From an uncultured beta proteobacterium (GTDB lineage: Bacteria > Pseudomonadota > Gammaproteobacteria > Burkholderiales > Burkholderiaceae_C): a DNA stretch of 37,092 nt. The stretch spans positions 1 through 37,092 of the forward strand of contig CAIQVX010000339.1 in the NCBI GenBank assembly GCA_903875275.1, written 5' to 3'. Both the position numbers and the translations under genes were made by a program. Each line of letters opens with the position of its first letter. Position 1 is the first letter of the stretch. Under the pieces are notes generated by a model. That model was not told the origin of the DNA and ran no database searches. It saw nothing but the letters and a program-made list of their open reading frames with translations. Below, piece after piece: positions 1 to 8,294 of the stretch.

Positions 1-648
1 CCGTTGTTGGCCAACGTGCTGCTGGACGAAGTGGACAAGGTGTTGGAGGCGCGGGGCTACAGCTTTGCGCGCTACGCCGATGACTGCAACGTCTATGTGG
101 GCAGCGCGAAGGCGGGCGAGCGGGTGATGGCGTTGCTCAGGAAGTTGTACGCCGGGCTCAAGCTCCAAATCAATGAAGCCAAGAGTGCGGTGGCAAGCGC
201 CTTCGGGCGCAAGTTTCTGGGCTACGAGCTGTGGGTTGCCAAGGGCCGAGAAGTCAAATGTGCCGTAGCCCACAAAGCGCGGGACAACTTCAAGGCTCGA
301 ATCAGGCAGCTCACGCGCCGCTCGGGCGGACGCAGTATGAGAGAAGTGGTGGACAAACTCAGGCCCTACCTGTTGGGCTGGAAGGCGTACTTCGGGTTGG
401 CGCAAACGCCAAGAGTCTGGCGCGAACTAGACGAGTGGCTGCGCCATCGCCTCAGGGCCATACAGCTCAAGCATTGGAAACAGCCCAAGACGATCTACCG
501 CGAACTCAAGGCACTGGGGGCATCGCACGATGTAGCCAAACAAGTGGCGGGCAACTGCCACCGTTGGTGGCGCAACAGCGCCAAACTGCTCAACAGCGTG
601 CTGACCATCGCGTACTTCGACCGTATGGGAGTCCCTCGTCTGTCATGA
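1..648 (+). CDS. ltrA: Group II intron reverse transcriptase/maturase, C-terminal part
   Basis: This is the last 215 residues of a multifunctional intron protein that copies the intron RNA into DNA and helps it splice. The frame is open from the first base, so the N-terminal half lies outside the window. Residues 25-28 are YADD, the catalytic metal-binding motif of reverse transcriptases, preceded by the typical PLLANVLLDE stretch. The thumb and the maturase (GIIM) domain follow at about 100-185, with LRPYLLGWKAYFG and the DEWLRHRLR segment. No HNH endonuclease domain follows; the protein ends with GVPRLS. The frame is intact up to its stop, so the visible part is not decayed. Proteins of this type are common in Proteobacteria. 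Confidence 0.93.
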   Translation, partial: PLLANVLLDEVDKVLEARGYSFARYADDCNVYVGSAKAGERVMALLRKLYAGLKLQINEAKSAVASAFGRKFLGYELWVAKGREVKCAVAHKARDNFKARIRQLTRRSGGRSMREVVDKLRPYLLGWKAYFGLAQTPRVWRELDEWLRHRLRAIQLKHWKQPKTIYRELKALGASHDVAKQVAGNCHRWWRNSAKLLNSVLTIAYFDRMGVPRLS

Positions 649-663
649 CCTCAAGCTCTCGAA

Positions 664-736
664 CCGCCCGGTGCGGACCCGCATGCCGGGTGGTGTGGCA
701 GGGGCGCAGCCGATAATGGCTGCCCCCTATGCCGAT
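664..736 (+). ncRNA. Group II intron domains V and VI with predicted 3' splice site
   Basis: Domain V: CCGCCCGG (664-671) pairs with CCGGGTGG (686-693) through one G-U pair. The distal stem TGCG/CGCA (672-675, 680-683) is capped by GACC, and there is a two-base bulge (684-685). The catalytic triad reads CGC (665-667 is CGC). Domain VI: GGCA (697-700) pairs with TGCC (730-733), GGGG (701-704) with CCCC (724-727), and GCAGCC (706-711) with GGCTGC (718-723), loop GATAAT. T728 and A729 are unpaired. A729 is the likely branch-point adenosine, seven bases before the predicted end at 736. All pairings were made by eye. Confidence 0.8.
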
Positions 737-774
737 CGGATTGACCCATCCTGCCGAATATCGCCGTGGTCTCC

Positions 775-796
775 GGCGTGAGCACGACTCACCGCC
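775..796. other. Stem-loop just beyond the bamC stop codon
   Basis: GGCGTGAG (775-782) and CTCAC-C-GCC (788-796) can form an eight-pair stem with one bulged base and a five-base loop. It lies immediately downstream of the bamC stop on the minus strand and inside the 3' exon of the intron. There is no T-run on either side, so it is not a classic Rho-independent terminator. It may protect the mRNA end. Confidence 0.4.
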
Positions 797-802
797 ATGG
801 CA

Positions 803-1879
803 TTACTTCAGGTCGTCGGCAATGACCTTCACTATACGTTGCGCATTTGCAGAGGTGTCCGGAGCTCCGCTGGAACTGAGGACTGAAACAGTCGTTGTTG
901 CCCCCTGACTAACCAGCTTGACTCTGTATTTCAGAGGTGCTGCGTTATCTTTCGAACTGCCGAAGATGGAACTCAGGAAGCCGCTGTCGGTCTTTTCTGA
1001 AGATGGTTCAACATAACGGACAAAGTAGGTGCCTTGGCTACGATCCCGGTCTTCCACAGTGAAATTTGCCCGGTCCAAAGCCAAACCAACACGCCGCCAA
1101 GCGCGGTCAAAACCATCATCGACCTGAACAACCGTGAGTCCTTCGACGACCGCCGTACGCGCGCCGATTCTGCTGGGTTGGGCCGAAATCAGGGATTTTG
1201 ACGGTTCCTTGGAGGCGCCGAGCTTGACCATCAAACGCGCCAGAAATTCCGCCTCAAGCTCAGGGTCAGGAGCACGGGGTTGCCATATCGTGGAGTCCTT
1301 CTCCTTGCTGTTGTACACCTCCATCATTCCGCGATGGCTGATGTAAATCTCGGTTCCATTTCCGTTACGTTCCAGGCGTGTTCTAAATTTGTCCCGTTCT
1401 GCAGTTGCATAAAGGGAGTCGAACACCCGACCCAGTGTGCTGCGAATAAAGTCCTGCGGCAGCTTCGCACGATTTTCTGCCCACTCGGTCTCCATGATGC
1501 CCAGATTGGCCTGTTCCATCGTCAGCACGAAGCCGTTTTCCTGCCAGAAATCCCGAAGGGGCTCCCACAATTTATCAGCTGGCTGGCTGATCACGAGCCA
1601 ACGCTGATTGCCGGCACGCTCGATACGGACATCACCGAGTGTCGAAACCGCCGTCGGCATGGTGGGCGCTACCTGGCTGGTCTGAAAACTTGACGCTGTA
1701 ACCACTCCGCCTGGGATAGCGTACCGCGTGCCTCGTGAAAGCTGAGTCAAGTCGGGTGGAACATCAAGTGACGGGCCTTTGCCTGCACTCTTGTAGTTCA
1801 CTTTGTCACTGTCAAGAACCGAGCATGCCGCCAGTCCCAGTGACAAGCTCAGAAGTGCGAGTTTCGAAAAATGGTTCAC
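803..1879 (-). CDS. bamC: Outer membrane assembly lipoprotein BamC
   Basis: BamC is a lipoprotein of the BAM complex, which folds beta-barrel proteins into the outer membrane. The 358-residue product begins with a lipoprotein signal peptide, with lipobox LAAC and modified cysteine at position 19. A segment containing LDVPPDLT at about 39-46 matches the unstructured BamC N-terminus that contacts BamD. Two helix-grip domains follow, at about 80-190 and 245-355. The start codon is GTG (1877-1879), chosen because AAGGGA lies eight bases upstream and the signal peptide starts right there. It is the last gene of the minus-strand group, 43 bases after dapA; dapA-bamC adjacency is known in many proteobacteria. 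Confidence 0.93.
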   Translation of the reverse strand: MNHFSKLALLSLSLGLAACSVLDSDKVNYKSAGKGPSLDVPPDLTQLSRGTRYAIPGGVVTASSFQTSQVAPTMPTAVSTLGDVRIERAGNQRWLVISQPADKLWEPLRDFWQENGFVLTMEQANLGIMETEWAENRAKLPQDFIRSTLGRVFDSLYATAERDKFRTRLERNGNGTEIYISHRGMMEVYNSKEKDSTIWQPRAPDPELEAEFLARLMVKLGASKEPSKSLISAQPSRIGARTAVVEGLTVVQVDDGFDRAWRRVGLALDRANFTVEDRDRSQGTYFVRYVEPSSEKTDSGFLSSIFGSSKDNAAPLKYRVKLVSQGATTTVSVLSSSGAPDTSANAQRIVKVIADDLK

Positions 1880-1922
1880 GTAATATTCCCTTAGGGTGAC
1901 TGATCGGGTGTTGCAGAGTCCG

Positions 1923-2816
1923 TCAAATTAGACCGGTTGCACGGAGCGCATTTTCAACTGTGGCTTCATTCGCCGGTGTCAGACTTGTCATTGGCAGACG
2001 CATCGTTCCACCACACAACTTCATTCTTTGCATTGCCCACTTCACAGGAATCGGGTTGGCTTCCACAAAAAGGTGCTTATGCAGGGGTAGCAATCGAAAT
2101 TGAATTTCCATGGCTTTCGGCCTGTCGCCCGCAATTGCCGCAACGCACATTTCATGCATCAATCGCGGCGCCAGATTGGCTGATACGCTGACATTGCCCT
2201 GTCCACCACACAGCATCAGCGCAACGGCGGTGCCGTCATCCCCAGAGTAAACTGCAAATCCGCTCGGCGCTTCGCGGATGAGCCACTGAGCCCGTTCAAT
2301 GTTTCCGGTGGCCTCCTTGATGCCCACAATTCCCTGGACCCGGGCCAGCCGCATCACGGTTTCGTGGGCCATGTCCGCCACTGAGCGTCCCGGGACGTTG
2401 TACAACACCCTCGGAAGATCGACCGCTTCAGCAATGGACTTGAAATGAAGATACTGTCCTTCCTGTGTCGGTTTGTTGTAATAGGGCACAACCTGCAGTT
2501 GGCAGTCAGCTCCTACTGCCTTCGCAAATCTGGCCAACTCAATGGCTTCCATGGTCGAGTTGGCACCACAACCAGCCATGATGGGCAGACGTCCGGCGGC
2601 CTGCTCAACGGCGACGCGAATGATCTCGCAGTGTTCTTCAACATTGACCGTCGGCGACTCACCTGTTGTGCCAACAACGCCGACACAGTCAGTTCCTTCT
2701 GCAATGTGCCAGTCGATCAGACTGCGCAGCGTGGCATAGTCCACGCTGCCATCTTCGTGCATGGGTGTGACAAGCGCCACGATGCTGCCGGTAATTTGGC
2801 TGAATGAGGGGGTCAT
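1923..2816 (-). CDS. dapA: 4-hydroxy-tetrahydrodipicolinate synthase
   Basis: DapA condenses pyruvate with aspartate semialdehyde, the first committed step of lysine and diaminopimelate synthesis in the cytoplasm. The 297-residue length is normal for the family. GTTGES at 49-54 holds the Thr pair of the proton relay (T50, T51). Y139 in LYNVPGR is the catalytic tyrosine, R144 the carboxylate-binding arginine, and K167 in GIKEATGN the Schiff-base lysine; these match E. coli T44/T45, Y133, R138 and K161 in spacing. It is 34 bases downstream of the methyltransferase gene and 43 upstream of bamC, so it is probably co-transcribed with both. No good Shine-Dalgarno sequence is visible before the ATG. 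Confidence 0.96.
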   Translation of the reverse strand: MTPSFSQITGSIVALVTPMHEDGSVDYATLRSLIDWHIAEGTDCVGVVGTTGESPTVNVEEHCEIIRVAVEQAAGRLPIMAGCGANSTMEAIELARFAKAVGADCQLQVVPYYNKPTQEGQYLHFKSIAEAVDLPRVLYNVPGRSVADMAHETVMRLARVQGIVGIKEATGNIERAQWLIREAPSGFAVYSGDDGTAVALMLCGGQGNVSVSANLAPRLMHEMCVAAIAGDRPKAMEIQFRLLPLHKHLFVEANPIPVKWAMQRMKLCGGTMRLPMTSLTPANEATVENALRATGLI

Positions 2817-2850
2817 GTCCAGATGCTATGGTTAACGGTAAAGGAGCATT

Positions 2851-3462
2851 CTAACTAGACAGACCAATGACTTGGTGCCCCCGGTTCGAATCCATTGCAA
2901 CCTGATTAACTGCGGCAAACCGTTGGACAACGCGAGCCGGATTCTCAAGTAGACCTTCTTCAAATGCCACTGTCCGCAATTTCGCGAAGACAGTCAACAA
3001 CTCAGCGGGCTGCAGCAGGAAGTCGGCTCGGCTGGGCTTGCCCAGAGCCTCATTTCCCTGGGAGAACGTTTCATAAATGAGGGCGCCACCGGGTGCGAGG
3101 CTGCTGGCGATCAATGGAAACAGGGGGCGCCACAAATAATTGGTGATAATAACGGCGCCGAACTGTCTTGCACACCCTTCTTCCTGGAGTGGCCACGGGG
3201 CAGTCTCGATATCGGCGAGGACCGCTTCGCCGTAGGCCTTTGCAGTCTCGATGGCATCCATGGAACGATCAATTCCCGTGACAGGATGGCCACGTTCTGA
3301 AAACCACTTCATGTGGCGGCCCGAGCCACATGCGACGTCCAACACCGAAGTTCCAGGGACAAGCAAATGGGACCACCGTCTGACCCAAGTAGATACATTG
3401 CTGGCATGCTGAGAATCTGACACGTCCGGTCGGTCCAATAGGTCGGGGTCGCCTAGAAACAT
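2851..3462 (-). CDS. Class I SAM-dependent methyltransferase, substrate unknown
   Basis: This 203-residue protein has the Rossmann-type methyltransferase fold. Motif I, VLDVACGSGRH, is at about 40-50, followed by an acidic residue in VTGIDRS that would hold the ribose of S-adenosylmethionine. ITNYLWRP is the motif IV region, and LAPGGALIYETF is the typical strand 5 region. It resembles small TehB-like or UbiE-like methyltransferases, but nothing identifies the substrate. The ATG at 3462 was chosen over an in-frame TTG six bases upstream. It lies within the last codons of the 41-residue small gene (10-base overlap), and no clear ribosome binding site is present, so translation is probably coupled to that gene. 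Confidence 0.85.
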   Translation of the reverse strand: MFLGDPDLLDRPDVSDSQHASNVSTWVRRWSHLLVPGTSVLDVACGSGRHMKWFSERGHPVTGIDRSMDAIETAKAYGEAVLADIETAPWPLQEEGCARQFGAVIITNYLWRPLFPLIASSLAPGGALIYETFSQGNEALGKPSRADFLLQPAELLTVFAKLRTVAFEEGLLENPARVVQRFAAVNQVAMDSNRGHQVIGLSS

Positions 3463-3578
3463 CCCCAAATCTGATTTGCCAGGGTCACCAGGAAATCAGA
3501 GTGTTGGTAAAGCGAGAATACGGCCGCCAGCAGAGTCCCCACCACCCCATAAATCACTATGGCGCTGCTACGTTTCAT
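3453..3578 (-). CDS. Predicted 41-residue single-span membrane protein
   Basis: A short open frame lies between the MFS gene and the methyltransferase gene. Its ATG comes three bases after the MFS stop and its TAG overlaps the first codons of the methyltransferase, so it fits the packing of the operon exactly. The product begins MKRSSAIVIYGVVG. It has a basic N-terminus, one hydrophobic span at about 6-22, and a C-terminal part ending LANQIWGCF with a Trp-Gly-Cys-Phe tail. I do not recognise a named family. The evidence is the tight stop-start spacing, the sensible topology and the lack of any gap otherwise. No ribosome binding site is seen, so coupling to the MFS gene would be needed. Confidence 0.6.
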   Translation of the reverse strand: MKRSSAIVIYGVVGTLLAAVFSLYQHSDFLVTLANQIWGCF

Positions 3579-3581
3579 TTT

Positions 3582-4808
3582 TCAGTTGGCTTGAATCGCG
3601 GTTTTGCGGACAATGGATGCTTCCTTTATTGGCAGGTTCACCAATGCGGCCAGAATACCTAGCGCGATGGCGATGTACCAGACCACATCGTAGTTTCCTG
3701 TCTGGTCGTACAGATACCCCCCAAGCCAGACGCCCATGAACGAGCCAATCTGATGACTGAAAAAGACAAACCCGCTCAGCATGGAAAGATGCGCTACGCC
3801 GAAAATCTGCGCCACGGTGGCATTTGTCGGCGGGACTGTCGAGAGCCAAAGCAGACCCATCATGCTCGAAAAAATGTAGACACTCAAGGGTGTCAGCGGA
3901 GCTACAAGGAACAGGCCAATGGCAATAGATCGCGCGAAATAGATAAAGGCCAGAATGTTTTTCTTCTGCATTTTCTGCCCGAGCACGCCGGCAGCGTAAG
4001 TTCCAAATACATTGAACAAGCCGATCAGCGCCAGTGAATAACTCGCCACCTGCGGCGACAAGCCTTTGTCCCTGAGATAACTGGGCATGTGGACGCCAAT
4101 GAAGACCACCTGAAAACCACAAACAAAATACCCTGCCATCAGCAATTGAAAACTAGGATATCTGAACGCTTCTGTCAATGCCTGAATGACCGACTGTTCG
4201 CGCCGACCCGCGAGTCCGGCGGAAAAATCTGGTTCGCGCAAACCCCAGGCCAGAGGCACAATGAGGAGCGTAGCGGCCGCCAGGACGATCAAAGCTTCTT
4301 GCCAACCCAGACTTCCAATCAGAAAGCCCTCGGTTGGAACCATCAGGAACTGTCCGAACGAACCGGCCGCCGCAGCGACACCCATTGCCCAGGAGCGCCG
4401 CTCGGGCGACACGTTTCGGCCAATGACACCATAAATCACCGCGTAGGTTGTGCCGGCCTGGGCCATGCCAATGAGCACGCCTGCCGTCGCAGAGAGCATC
4501 AGCGGGGTCACGGCAAAGGCCATGCCGAGCAGGCCCAGCGCATACAGGACGGCGCCACCAGCAATTACACGAAATGCGCCAAACCGATCAGCCAGCATGC
4601 CGGCGAAGATGCCGGAAAACCCCCAGACCAGATTCTGCAGGGCCATCGCAAACGCAAAGGTCTCACGACTCCAACCCTGACTTTGTGTAACTGGCTGCAA
4701 CCAGAGGCCAAAGCCATGACGAATGCCCATGGACAGGGTCACGATGGTGGCGCCGCAAATCAGAACCTGTTCCAAGGAAAGTGTCTTATGGATTGAATTT
4801 GTGGGCAT
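3582..4808 (-). CDS. MFS transporter, monocarboxylate/oxalate-formate antiporter-like
   Basis: This is a 408-residue inner-membrane carrier with about 12 hydrophobic spans. The N-terminal half contains SMGIRHGFGLWLQPV and GWSRETFAFAMALQNLVWG, typical of the MCT/OFA branch of the major facilitator superfamily. Loop 2-3 reads GMLADRFGAFRV, matching the MFS signature between spans 2 and 3. A cytoplasmic stretch of about 20 residues (REPDFSAGLAGRREQ) separates the two six-span halves. The substrate cannot be read from sequence; small organic acids are the commonest in this branch. It is 72 bases downstream of argH and three bases upstream of the small membrane protein gene. No strong ribosome binding site precedes the ATG. 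Confidence 0.9.
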   Translation of the reverse strand: MPTNSIHKTLSLEQVLICGATIVTLSMGIRHGFGLWLQPVTQSQGWSRETFAFAMALQNLVWGFSGIFAGMLADRFGAFRVIAGGAVLYALGLLGMAFAVTPLMLSATAGVLIGMAQAGTTYAVIYGVIGRNVSPERRSWAMGVAAAAGSFGQFLMVPTEGFLIGSLGWQEALIVLAAATLLIVPLAWGLREPDFSAGLAGRREQSVIQALTEAFRYPSFQLLMAGYFVCGFQVVFIGVHMPSYLRDKGLSPQVASYSLALIGLFNVFGTYAAGVLGQKMQKKNILAFIYFARSIAIGLFLVAPLTPLSVYIFSSMMGLLWLSTVPPTNATVAQIFGVAHLSMLSGFVFFSHQIGSFMGVWLGGYLYDQTGNYDVVWYIAIALGILAALVNLPIKEASIVRKTAIQAN

Positions 4809-4880
4809 GCCAATTAGGCCAGAGTAGAGTCAGATCAGGGCGATGACCGCTCCAACTTGGGAGACGGCAAGCGCCCAATT

Positions 4881-6380
4881 CTACGTAGTTACTGGACGGG
4901 CCGTGCTCGCGGGCCCAACTCCAGACTGACGCTGCAAGCGCTCGCGATGCCGTGCAATCTGTAAGCGCACTTGGTTAGGTGCGGTGCCACCGACCAGATC
5001 CCGGGACTGGAGCGACCCGCGCAGGGACAGCACTTCGTACACGTCGTTCTCAATCAGAGGATTGAATTGCTGTAGTGACTCAAGCGGAAGTTCGGACAGT
5101 TCGACCTTTCGCGCTATCGCTGCTTTCACGGCTTTGGCGACTGTTTCGTGGGCATCACGAAAAGGAATCCCTTTCTTGACCAGGTAGTCTGCAAGATCGG
5201 TGGCCGTAGCGTAGCCGCGTGTTGCTGCAAGCTCCATGGTCTCAGCGTTGACACTGATTCCTCCCTCGGCCAGGCCAGTGGCAGGGTTGATCTGGCCGCC
5301 TATCATTTGAGCGAATATTCGCAAGGTGTCTTTCAAGGTGTCCGCCGTATCGAACAAGGGTTCCTTGTCCTCCTGGTTGTCTTTGTTGTAGGCCAGCGGT
5401 TGGCCCTTCATCAGCATCATCAAGCCCATCAAGTGGCCGACCACGCGACCAGTCTTGCCACGAGCCAGTTCGGGCACGTCCGGATTTTTCTTCTGCGGCA
5501 TGATAGAACTACCTGTGGTGAAGCGGTCAGCGATCTTGACAAAGGCAAAGTTCTGGCTCATCCACAGGATAAGTTCTTCACTGAAACGACTGATGTGTAC
5601 CATGCAGAGCGCCGCCGCGGCGCTGAATTCGATCGCGAAGTCGCGGTCGCTGACGGCATCCAGAGAATTCTGGCAGAGCTGCGCCTGCCCCTTGCCATCG
5701 ACCATTCCCAGGGTTCGGGCAACCCGTTCCCGGTCCAGTGGATAGCTGGTACCGGCCAGGGCCGCAGATCCGAGCGGGAGCTGATTGGTGCGGTAACGCA
5801 CCTCCCGCATGCGCTCACCATCCCTGCTGAACATTTCGACGTAAGCCAGCAGGTGATGACCGAAACTGACCGGTTGCGCGACCTGCAAATGAGTCAGACC
5901 AGGCAAGATCACGTCGATGTTTTGCTCGGCGACATCGAGTAGCGCCGTTTGCAGGTGGCAGATCAGGTCGCTGATTTGATCAATTTCGCCGCGTAGCCAC
6001 AGCCGCACATCGGTGGCAACCTGGTCATTTCGCGAGCGACCAGTATGCAAACGCTTGCCGGCATTGCCGGCAATTTGTGTGAGACGCGCCTCAATATTCA
6101 GATGCACGTCTTCCAGATCAAGTTTCCATTCGAACTGACCTGCTTCAATTTCCGCCGCCACAGCACGAAGGCCTTCGTCAATTGCACGGTGGTCTTCAGA
6201 ACTGATGATGTCTTGCGCTCGCAGCATCTCGGCATGAGCCAAGGATCCCGCGATGTCTGCTCGCCACAACCGCTTATCAAAATGGACGCTCGCTGTATAG
6301 CGCTTGACCAGTTCGCTCATGGGTTCGGAGAACAGGGCTGACCATGCCTGGGACTTGTTGTCGAATTGGTTGTGTGTCAT
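4881..6380 (-). CDS. argH: Argininosuccinate lyase
   Basis: ArgH splits argininosuccinate into arginine and fumarate, the last step of arginine synthesis. The protein is 499 residues, slightly longer than the usual 455-480; the extra length is a short N-terminal tail and a C-terminal extension (about [19 protein letters not shown]) of unknown role. The fumarase/aspartase superfamily signature [11 protein letters not shown] is at 290-300, in the flexible loop carrying the catalytic serine. HTGRSRNDQ is at 112-120 and THLQ, with the catalytic histidine pair region, at 163-166. It is the first gene of the minus-strand group and divergent from the histidine kinase gene, so the promoter should lie between 6381 and 6487. 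Confidence 0.97.
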   Translation of the reverse strand: MTHNQFDNKSQAWSALFSEPMSELVKRYTASVHFDKRLWRADIAGSLAHAEMLRAQDIISSEDHRAIDEGLRAVAAEIEAGQFEWKLDLEDVHLNIEARLTQIAGNAGKRLHTGRSRNDQVATDVRLWLRGEIDQISDLICHLQTALLDVAEQNIDVILPGLTHLQVAQPVSFGHHLLAYVEMFSRDGERMREVRYRTNQLPLGSAALAGTSYPLDRERVARTLGMVDGKGQAQLCQNSLDAVSDRDFAIEFSAAAALCMVHISRFSEELILWMSQNFAFVKIADRFTTGSSIMPQKKNPDVPELARGKTGRVVGHLMGLMMLMKGQPLAYNKDNQEDKEPLFDTADTLKDTLRIFAQMIGGQINPATGLAEGGISVNAETMELAATRGYATATDLADYLVKKGIPFRDAHETVAKAVKAAIARKVELSELPLESLQQFNPLIENDVYEVLSLRGSLQSRDLVGGTAPNQVRLQIARHRERLQRQSGVGPASTARPVTT

Positions 6381-6422
6381 GCGGTTGAAGCGTGGCTTTA
6401 ACGGACCGGCTTGAGGGTGTCG

Positions 6423-6452
6423 TTGGAGTTATGGTGAGGGATCATCAATAAT
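6423..6452 (+). promoter_or_regulatory. Candidate sigma-70 promoter for the kinase/regulator pair
   Basis: TTGGAG (6423-6428) and AATAAT (6447-6452) are 18 bases apart in the divergent argH/kinase gap. A start about seven bases downstream would give a leader of roughly 28 bases before the ATG at 6488. The match is moderate and was found by eye. Confidence 0.35.
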
Positions 6453-6487
6453 CGGGTTTGGCACGCAAGCATACCCCCCAATTTGGA

Positions 6488-7525
6488 ATGAAAGACCTGC
6501 AAATTTTATCGACCTTCCAGGAACTCTCCGGGGAACCGGTCAGGAAGGGACCCTTGGGGGCACTTGTGTTTGACGCATGCCATATCGGCGTGGCGTTGCG
6601 GGCTGTCCTGTTTGTGGAAGCAGTGCTGGGCGTGAGCTCGATGTTTGGTGCTTCGGCATTTCTGGAGTGGTTGACACGAATGTCGGTTCTGACGGGGGCT
6701 GCGTTGCCGGGAACGCTTGTATGGCTCATCACGGCTTGCGCGCTGAAGAATGTGCTGGCACCACTGCGACCCTGGTTTCAGCAGATGTCAGGTATTTTTC
6801 TGGGGGCGGTGGCGGGTATGTGCGGCTGTGCCATGTTATCTCTGGCTGGGTGGCAGGATTCAATGCCATGGTTGGCCAGTGCTTGTGCAGGCGCGTTACT
6901 GGCAGCGATTCTGGTGCAGGCTTTGCTGTGGCGGCAACGCAGCAGGGCACCAGCCCAGACCCGGGCGAGACTTAATGAACTGCAGGCACGAATACGTCCT
7001 CATTTCCTGTTCAATACCCTGAACAGTGCCATCGCGCTGGTGCGTGCGGAACCAGCCAAGGCCGAGTCTTTACTGGAAGATCTGAGCGACCTGTTTCGGC
7101 ACGCGCTAGCGGATCAGGGCGACTACGTTACCCTAGCTGAAGAGATAGCGTTGGCTCAACGCTATCTGGCCATTGAGAGGGTCCGGTTTGGTGACAGGAT
7201 TCAGTTGGAGTGGTCGCTCGATGATGCGGCTGGTGCAGCGAAGTTGCCTCCGCTGCTGTTGCAGCCATTAGTCGAGAATGCCGTTAGGCATGGCGTTGAG
7301 CCAAGTGCTGGAGGCGCCCAGATAAGAATATCGACGCAGCGCCGAGGCTCCCGCGTGGTGATCAAGGTGACTAACACAGTCCCTGCCGGGCAGGGTGAAT
7401 CTGGCAGCCGGCTGGCACTTGACAACGTGCGGGAGCGCCTGAGCCTTTTGCATGATGTCCAGTGCAAGTTCCAGACTGTCGAGCGTGAGGGAATCTTTCA
7501 GGTTCGAATTGAGGTTCCGGCGTGA
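6488..7525 (+). CDS. LytS/AlgZ-type membrane sensor histidine kinase
   Basis: This is the sensor of a two-component system. The 345-residue protein has four or five hydrophobic spans within about 25-148, without a recognisable extracellular ligand domain. A cytoplasmic His_kinase domain of the LytS/YehU type follows. RPHFLFNTLN at 170-179 contains the phospho-acceptor H172, and LVENAVRHG around N264 is the N-box of the ATPase domain. The ATG at 6488 is preferred; an in-frame TTG at 6458 would add ten residues. The gene is 19 bases upstream of its LytTR partner, as in the algZ-algR pair of Pseudomonas, whose domain layout it shares. The signal is unknown. Confidence 0.9.
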   Translation: MKDLQILSTFQELSGEPVRKGPLGALVFDACHIGVALRAVLFVEAVLGVSSMFGASAFLEWLTRMSVLTGAALPGTLVWLITACALKNVLAPLRPWFQQMSGIFLGAVAGMCGCAMLSLAGWQDSMPWLASACAGALLAAILVQALLWRQRSRAPAQTRARLNELQARIRPHFLFNTLNSAIALVRAEPAKAESLLEDLSDLFRHALADQGDYVTLAEEIALAQRYLAIERVRFGDRIQLEWSLDDAAGAAKLPPLLLQPLVENAVRHGVEPSAGGAQIRISTQRRGSRVVIKVTNTVPAGQGESGSRLALDNVRERLSLLHDVQCKFQTVEREGIFQVRIEVPA

Positions 7526-7544
7526 GCACCGTGAGGCATTGCCC

Positions 7545-8294
7545 ATGCGACTGAGAGTGCTTTTGGTCGATGATGAGCAACTGGCGCGCGTGCGCTTGCG
7601 AACCTTGCTAGCTGGATGCAAGACCCCGCAAGCGAGTGTGGAGGCGGAAGCTGCGAATGCGACACAGGCGATAGAGTGGCTTCAGCGTCAGCAGTTTGAT
7701 GTGGCCTTGGTTGACATCCATATGCCAGGTGCCGACGGAGTAACACTTGCATGTGCGATGCGGGACCTGCCCAACCCACCGCTGCTGGTGTTTGTCACAG
7801 CTCACGCCGAGCACGCAGTGCAGGCCTTCGAACTGGAAGCGCTTGACTATCTCACCAAACCAGTGCGCCTGGAACGGTTGCAACTGGCGCTGGAAAAAGT
7901 GGAGCGACTTGTCGGGTCGCGTCGCAGCGATGAGACTGACGTGCCGGAGCAGGTGTTGGTCATTCAGGAGCGTGGCAGAACCGAACGAGTACCACTGTCC
8001 GAGATTTTGTATTTGAAAGCGGAGCTCAAGTACATCACAGTAAGAACGGCCAACTCAAACTGGGTTATGGAGGGCTCCTTGAGCGACATCGAGACGAAGT
8101 TTCCTGACCATTTCCTGCGCATCCACCGCAACGCATTGGTCAGCAGACACAGTGTTCGTGCAATCGAGAGGCAATTGGGGACTCAGGATGGTGAGGGTTG
8201 GGTGGTGCGCCTGAATGGTGTTTCTGATTTGTTGCAGGTGTCACGGCGGCAACTGGCAACGGTACGCGAACTGGTTTCTAACCTGTGTTCCTGA
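7545..8294 (+). CDS. LytTR-family response regulator (AlgR-like)
   Basis: This is the DNA-binding partner of the upstream kinase. Of its 249 residues, about 1-120 form the receiver domain with acidic pair D9/D10, phospho-acceptor D57 in [11 protein letters not shown]85 and K105 (LTKP). The LytTR DNA-binding domain occupies about 140-245, with the typical [14 protein letters not shown] and [12 protein letters not shown] segments. The start at 7545 is chosen because the receiver fold begins there ([11 protein letters not shown]) and GTGAGG lies about eight bases upstream; the open frame extends further 5' but overlaps the kinase. Its last 17 bases overlap the end of the convergent ppc gene. Confidence 0.93.
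   Translation: MRLRVLLVDDEQLARVRLRTLLAGCKTPQASVEAEAANATQAIEWLQRQQFDVALVDIHMPGADGVTLACAMRDLPNPPLLVFVTAHAEHAVQAFELEALDYLTKPVRLERLQLALEKVERLVGSRRSDETDVPEQVLVIQERGRTERVPLSEILYLKAELKYITVRTANSNWVMEGSLSDIETKFPDHFLRIHRNALVSRHSVRAIERQLGTQDGEGWVVRLNGVSDLLQVSRRQLATVRELVSNLCS

Larger units (their letters stand above)
1..736 (+). mobile_element. Group II intron, 3' part (5' part outside window)
   Basis: The left edge holds the 3' portion of a group II intron: the end of the intron-encoded reverse transcriptase/maturase, then a domain V and a domain VI fold. The predicted 3' end is position 736, where domain VI closes and the sequence reads GAT, fitting the usual AY intron end. The 5' exon junction and domains I-III lie to the left and cannot be seen. 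The intron reads towards bamC, whose stop codon is 67 bases beyond the predicted end, so it sits in the space downstream of bamC in the opposite orientation. Confidence 0.85.

Noticed and set aside
775-796. Rho-independent terminator for bamC
   Set aside because: The stem is good but neither strand has a T-run after it, so it is recorded only as a stem-loop.
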